Part shown: piece after piece, positions 51,088 to 54,050 of the stretch
Layout: every line of letters starts with the position of its first letter
Numbering within the stretch: position 1 is the stretch's first letter
Source: Helochares maculicollis
Taxonomy: Eukaryota > Arthropoda > Insecta > Coleoptera > Hydrophilidae
Length of the DNA: 54,050 bases
Direction of reading: 5' to 3'
Assembly: GCA_033557835.1 (NCBI GenBank)
Contig: JAWQRO010000125.1
Coordinates: 1-54,050 of the forward strand
The notes under the pieces: model-generated
What the model was told of the DNA's origin: nothing
Seen by the model: only the letters and a program-made list of their open reading frames with translations
Database searches by the model: none
Translations under genes and position numbers: made by a program

Positions 51088-51187
51088 GAGCTGAAGATGA
51101 CGTCCACCACTTCTTGGGTAACGACACCCAAACGGACTACTTCCGACTGGTTCTTAGGGATGGAGAGTCACTGCTAGTGGGTGGAAG
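51088..51187 (+). CDS. Class 1 semaphorin (Sema-1a-like), internal exon at start of sema domain
   Basis: The exon translates to AEDDVHHFLGNDTQTDYF, then RLVLRDGESLLVGGR. It aligns with the beginning of the sema domain of insect Semaphorin-1a/Fasciclin IV (E.RV.RFLGNE...D.FKLL..D..SLLVGARN). Class 1 semaphorins are neuronal transmembrane guidance proteins that act with plexins; the sema beta-propeller mediates binding. The acceptor is TTTTGTTTGCAG|GAG (AG at 51086-51087) and the donor is GGAAG|GTGAGT. The exon has two bases, 32 whole codons and two bases (phase 1 in, phase 2 out), and the next base should complete Arg before the expected Asn-x-Val-Tyr-Asn. Gly replaces the usual Ala in VGAR. 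No other exon of this gene was found in the window. Sema-1b or another class is possible, so no symbol is given. Confidence 0.85.
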
Positions 51188-54038
51188 GTGAGTATCTTTC
51201 CTCTTTTCCCACACGCCACTCTCCGGATATTGTTTCGTGATGGTCTCGTGCCACTTTGATGTTTGTTCTTAATGACTTTGACCACACGAGTGGAATTTAT
51301 CGGGAAACCTTTTACTTTGCTGCGAGAATACTTTTTCGACCTTAAAATTGCTCTAAACCGTGTTACATGTTATGTGTTCCTTTTATTACTTTTGATATTT
51401 CGTCGAGGTTATTTCAACTAAAATTGGAAATTTTTCAGTAAATTACGAGAAAATAGTTTAGAATCTACAAAAGATGTGAGATAATTCAATACTTCGTATA
51501 TCGCGTGGATAGCAATTGAGTTTTAGCGACACTTAATGTAGATGCTGTTGTTATGGATTTGAAACTACTAAGTTTGCTTGTAGCAACGGCCAATCATTCG
51601 ACATGTAATATAAATATAATGTCTAAATCGAGACAAACTTGTGCACCAAATAATTATGTGAGACGTATTGTTGTTAGGTACGTAATTGATGTTAGCAAAA
51701 TAATTGAAGATAACAAATCGAATTAATGCTAGCAACTCGATTTTCCCAAAGCAAAATAAAATTCAACCGGAGAAATGATATTAAGCCCAAAGGATTCTAA
51801 ACCTCTTTCTACATTAAGTTGTTGAATTGTATAGATGTAAGTCCCAAGTGAGTAATGAGAATCACATGTCCAACTATATAATGTAACGTTAGCCGAATCA
51901 GAGAATCGCTGGCAGCGTTGATATTTAAATGTTAGAGGCACTCTTGTGTCCCACTTCTAAATATTTTAGTGTACCGCCATTTTATTGCTTTCCTCAACAC
52001 TGTGTTTTATAGGGATTTCTAGCTTTTACAATGGTAGCGAGAGCTTGTAGATCGAAAGCTTATTAGAATTTGCGAGCTAGCCACAAGGTACCTTTAGTAC
52101 TTTCTGTACAACACAAGTATTTTACGATATGTTGATGTGTTGAACTTTACTGTGTTTTTTAGTTTGATGTGCTAAGTTCTAATCAATTTAATATAATAAA
52201 ATATATGTATTGCCATTTCCTTGTCTGTATATTAAAATCACAGCGGTGATCATTATTTTAGAATCAATTGGTGTACAATTTTTATATAAACAATGTAGTA
52301 GCACATTACTATTGCTAGTGTCAATTGAGGTACAATAAGATTATTTCGTAATTCCGTTGCATGCATTCCATTTTAATAAGTTGTGTCTACAACTATCAAA
52401 TTAAATTTTAAAATGTATTGAAATGCTTAGCCTGAAAGGAGAAACAGTTTCGTATTCTATATACCGCAAGCTCTACGTAAGGAACAAACGGAAAAGCTCA
52501 AAAGTTTCAATTTTAATCCTAAGATTGTCTAATAGATAACGTAATTCACAAGCTCTTATACGCATATACAAGAATTCCAGTAAGTGAATGCAAATATCAA
52601 GTAATTACTATGCACTCCTAAGGAAATGTCCATACAATTCCTGCTCTTAGCACTACTAGCACGAGGAAATGCAAATGCAAGTCCGCTAAATGGGTGCATA
52701 AAGCGACGTCGTTACGTAATCAAAGATTCACTACCATCTTCGATTACACAGTGTAAAATTACTATAACTACTAGAGACTTTGCAAGCCTGATGGCCTAGC
52801 GCTTCCTTATTAATACGAAGTTGAGGAGCAAAAATCCTGACAGAATAGGATAGGGGAGCCATTTCTGAAGGATTTTTTAATTTTATTATATAGTGGCGAA
52901 TTCTCTCTATCCTCATAAACATGCTGCATATAGGTACCCTGTTATTTGAGATTGAAGTAGAAACATGCCAAATCCGAATATTACATGCCCACCGGTGAAT
53001 CACTACGCTACAATAATACTGATTTGTTTCTCTCAAGTGGACATACGATATGATTTTCTTCAGGACATATCAATGAGCAAGATTTAAATACAATTTATGA
53101 ACGGTTCACCGGTCCCTTGGACAAATACTGTTAATAGCGAACAAAGAACTCAATTTTAAATTACTCTTTTTAAACAGTCGATATAAATTGGTATTTTGCA
53201 TTTATTTACAAACTGTATTCATTTTTTTTTGCATTCCTACGAGCATCTGCATCTATTTACAATGGGCATATGTTTGTAGTAAAAGCTGCACCATTTTCTT
53301 GTTTACCTTTGCAGGTCTTTAACTTATTTTAAGGTGTATACAGAAAACATTGAGGGAGTTGGAATTGACTGCGATGAATTTATAATGCTGATTGCTTGTA
53401 CGAGAAGTTCTTTGAACGAGCCTCTTTTTATCATTTACTTTGTTATACAAATAATAGGAATTCACTACAGCTGTAGCAGTAATAAGATGAGATATTTGTA
53501 CCTATATTGTAATCTGTTGCAATGGCTTATTTATTATGTTCTTTGTTTTTAATATTGAACTTTATTAGAAATTCATCGTGGTTTGTACTTAAAGTTAGAA
53601 CAACTTTTAACTTCACTTTAAAACTATTGTTTTTGCTCCATTTCGTCGCTATATTATTGCACTCAATTTTAGATTTTTGTGGATCACTTCTACAGGAGTA
53701 AACCAAAAGTTCAGTTTCGCATTCAAATTTACTCACAGTAAACTTACTTTTTCTCATTTTGATTAACCTATTATTATTAAACATAACAATTTTCAAAAAT
53801 TCGAATAACACTAGATTATGCACATCTATCTTATATGTTCTTATATGATATATCTATCTGCAAAACAAACAATGACTCAGTGGTGAGCATACAGGTTAAA
53901 TTTATAAGTTTGGACCGGGCGACTACCCGAGAACACTTGAATTAAAATAATTCTAAGGGTTAAGTAAACTCGTCTGCAAATTATTGGACACTAAAACATA
54001 ATCAAAAAATACTTTACATAAGTATAAAGAAATGGCGG
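51188..54038 (+). other. Start of the next semaphorin intron
   Basis: Begins with a consensus donor GTGAGT. I did not find the next sema exon, so it probably lies beyond the window. The stretch is AT-rich. It includes a possible LTR-end and primer-site-like sequence at about 52032 and an unrecognised 101-codon minus frame at 52731-53036. Confidence 0.6.
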
Positions 54039-54050
54039 TATATATATATA
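54039..54050. repeat. (TA)n tract cut by window end
   Basis: Six TA copies running to the last base; true length unknown. Confidence 0.8.

Noticed and set aside
52731..53036. 101-codon minus-strand frame
   Set aside because: No domain or motif recognised; likely chance frame.
53314..53552. Acceptor-like TTTACCTTTGCAG followed by an open frame, considered as the next semaphorin exon
   Set aside because: In the required phase the translation reads SLTYFKVYTENIEG and does not continue the sema domain (expected Asn-x-Val-Tyr-Asn).
1..54050. TA repeats at both window ends considered as terminal repeats of one large element
   Set aside because: They are simple microsatellites of the kind found elsewhere in the window; there is no other matching sequence between the two ends.
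1..54050. CRISPR arrays, bacterial operons, rRNA or tRNA genes
   Set aside because: No regularly spaced repeats, no packed open frames and no structured RNA genes were seen; the DNA is clearly eukaryotic.

Overview
The window reads as AT-rich, intron-dominated animal DNA, almost certainly from an insect. There are no closely packed open reading frames, no operons and no ribosome-binding sites. Long AT-rich stretches are broken by simple repeats and decayed transposons. The only host coding sequence I can support is one 100-base exon near the right end (51088-51187, + strand). It encodes the start of the sema domain of a class 1 (Sema-1a-like) transmembrane semaphorin and has a clean acceptor and donor. 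Insect Sema-1a genes are known for very long introns. I infer that 1-51087 is mostly or wholly one intron and that 51188-54050 begins the next.

Layout. 1-14 kb: AT-rich non-coding DNA with TA, TCG and ATA microsatellites and a few GC-richer islands (about 1.73-2.35, 7.4-7.8 and 13.2-13.6 kb). 14.18-14.71 kb: reverse-transcriptase fragment of an RTE-like non-LTR retrotransposon. 17.3-18.7, 21.3-21.6, 22.9-23.4, 25.8-26.8 and 28.2-28.6 kb: GC-richer islands that look like candidate enhancers, one with an octamer next to a GATA site. 24.4-25.3 kb: a very old mariner transposase relic on the minus strand, recognisable only by joining three frames. 36.47-37.36 kb: an internally deleted mariner (DD34D) with both terminal inverted repeats and TA target duplications. 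39.02-40.30 kb: a minus-strand relic of an arthropod repeat-like protein family whose function I do not know; its conserved acidic residues suggest an unclassified transposase. 43.8-44.0 kb: a probable gypsy-type integrase scrap. 51.09-51.19 kb: the semaphorin exon.

The parts do not form a pathway. The host element is the semaphorin locus; the rest is transposon relics plus possible cis-regulatory DNA. The most interesting items are the 39-40 kb relic, the hidden 24-25 kb mariner, the open frame running into the semaphorin exon from upstream, and four spaced sites equal or close to the insect CTCF core. All homology calls come from reading translations by eye against remembered family motifs; no search was run.
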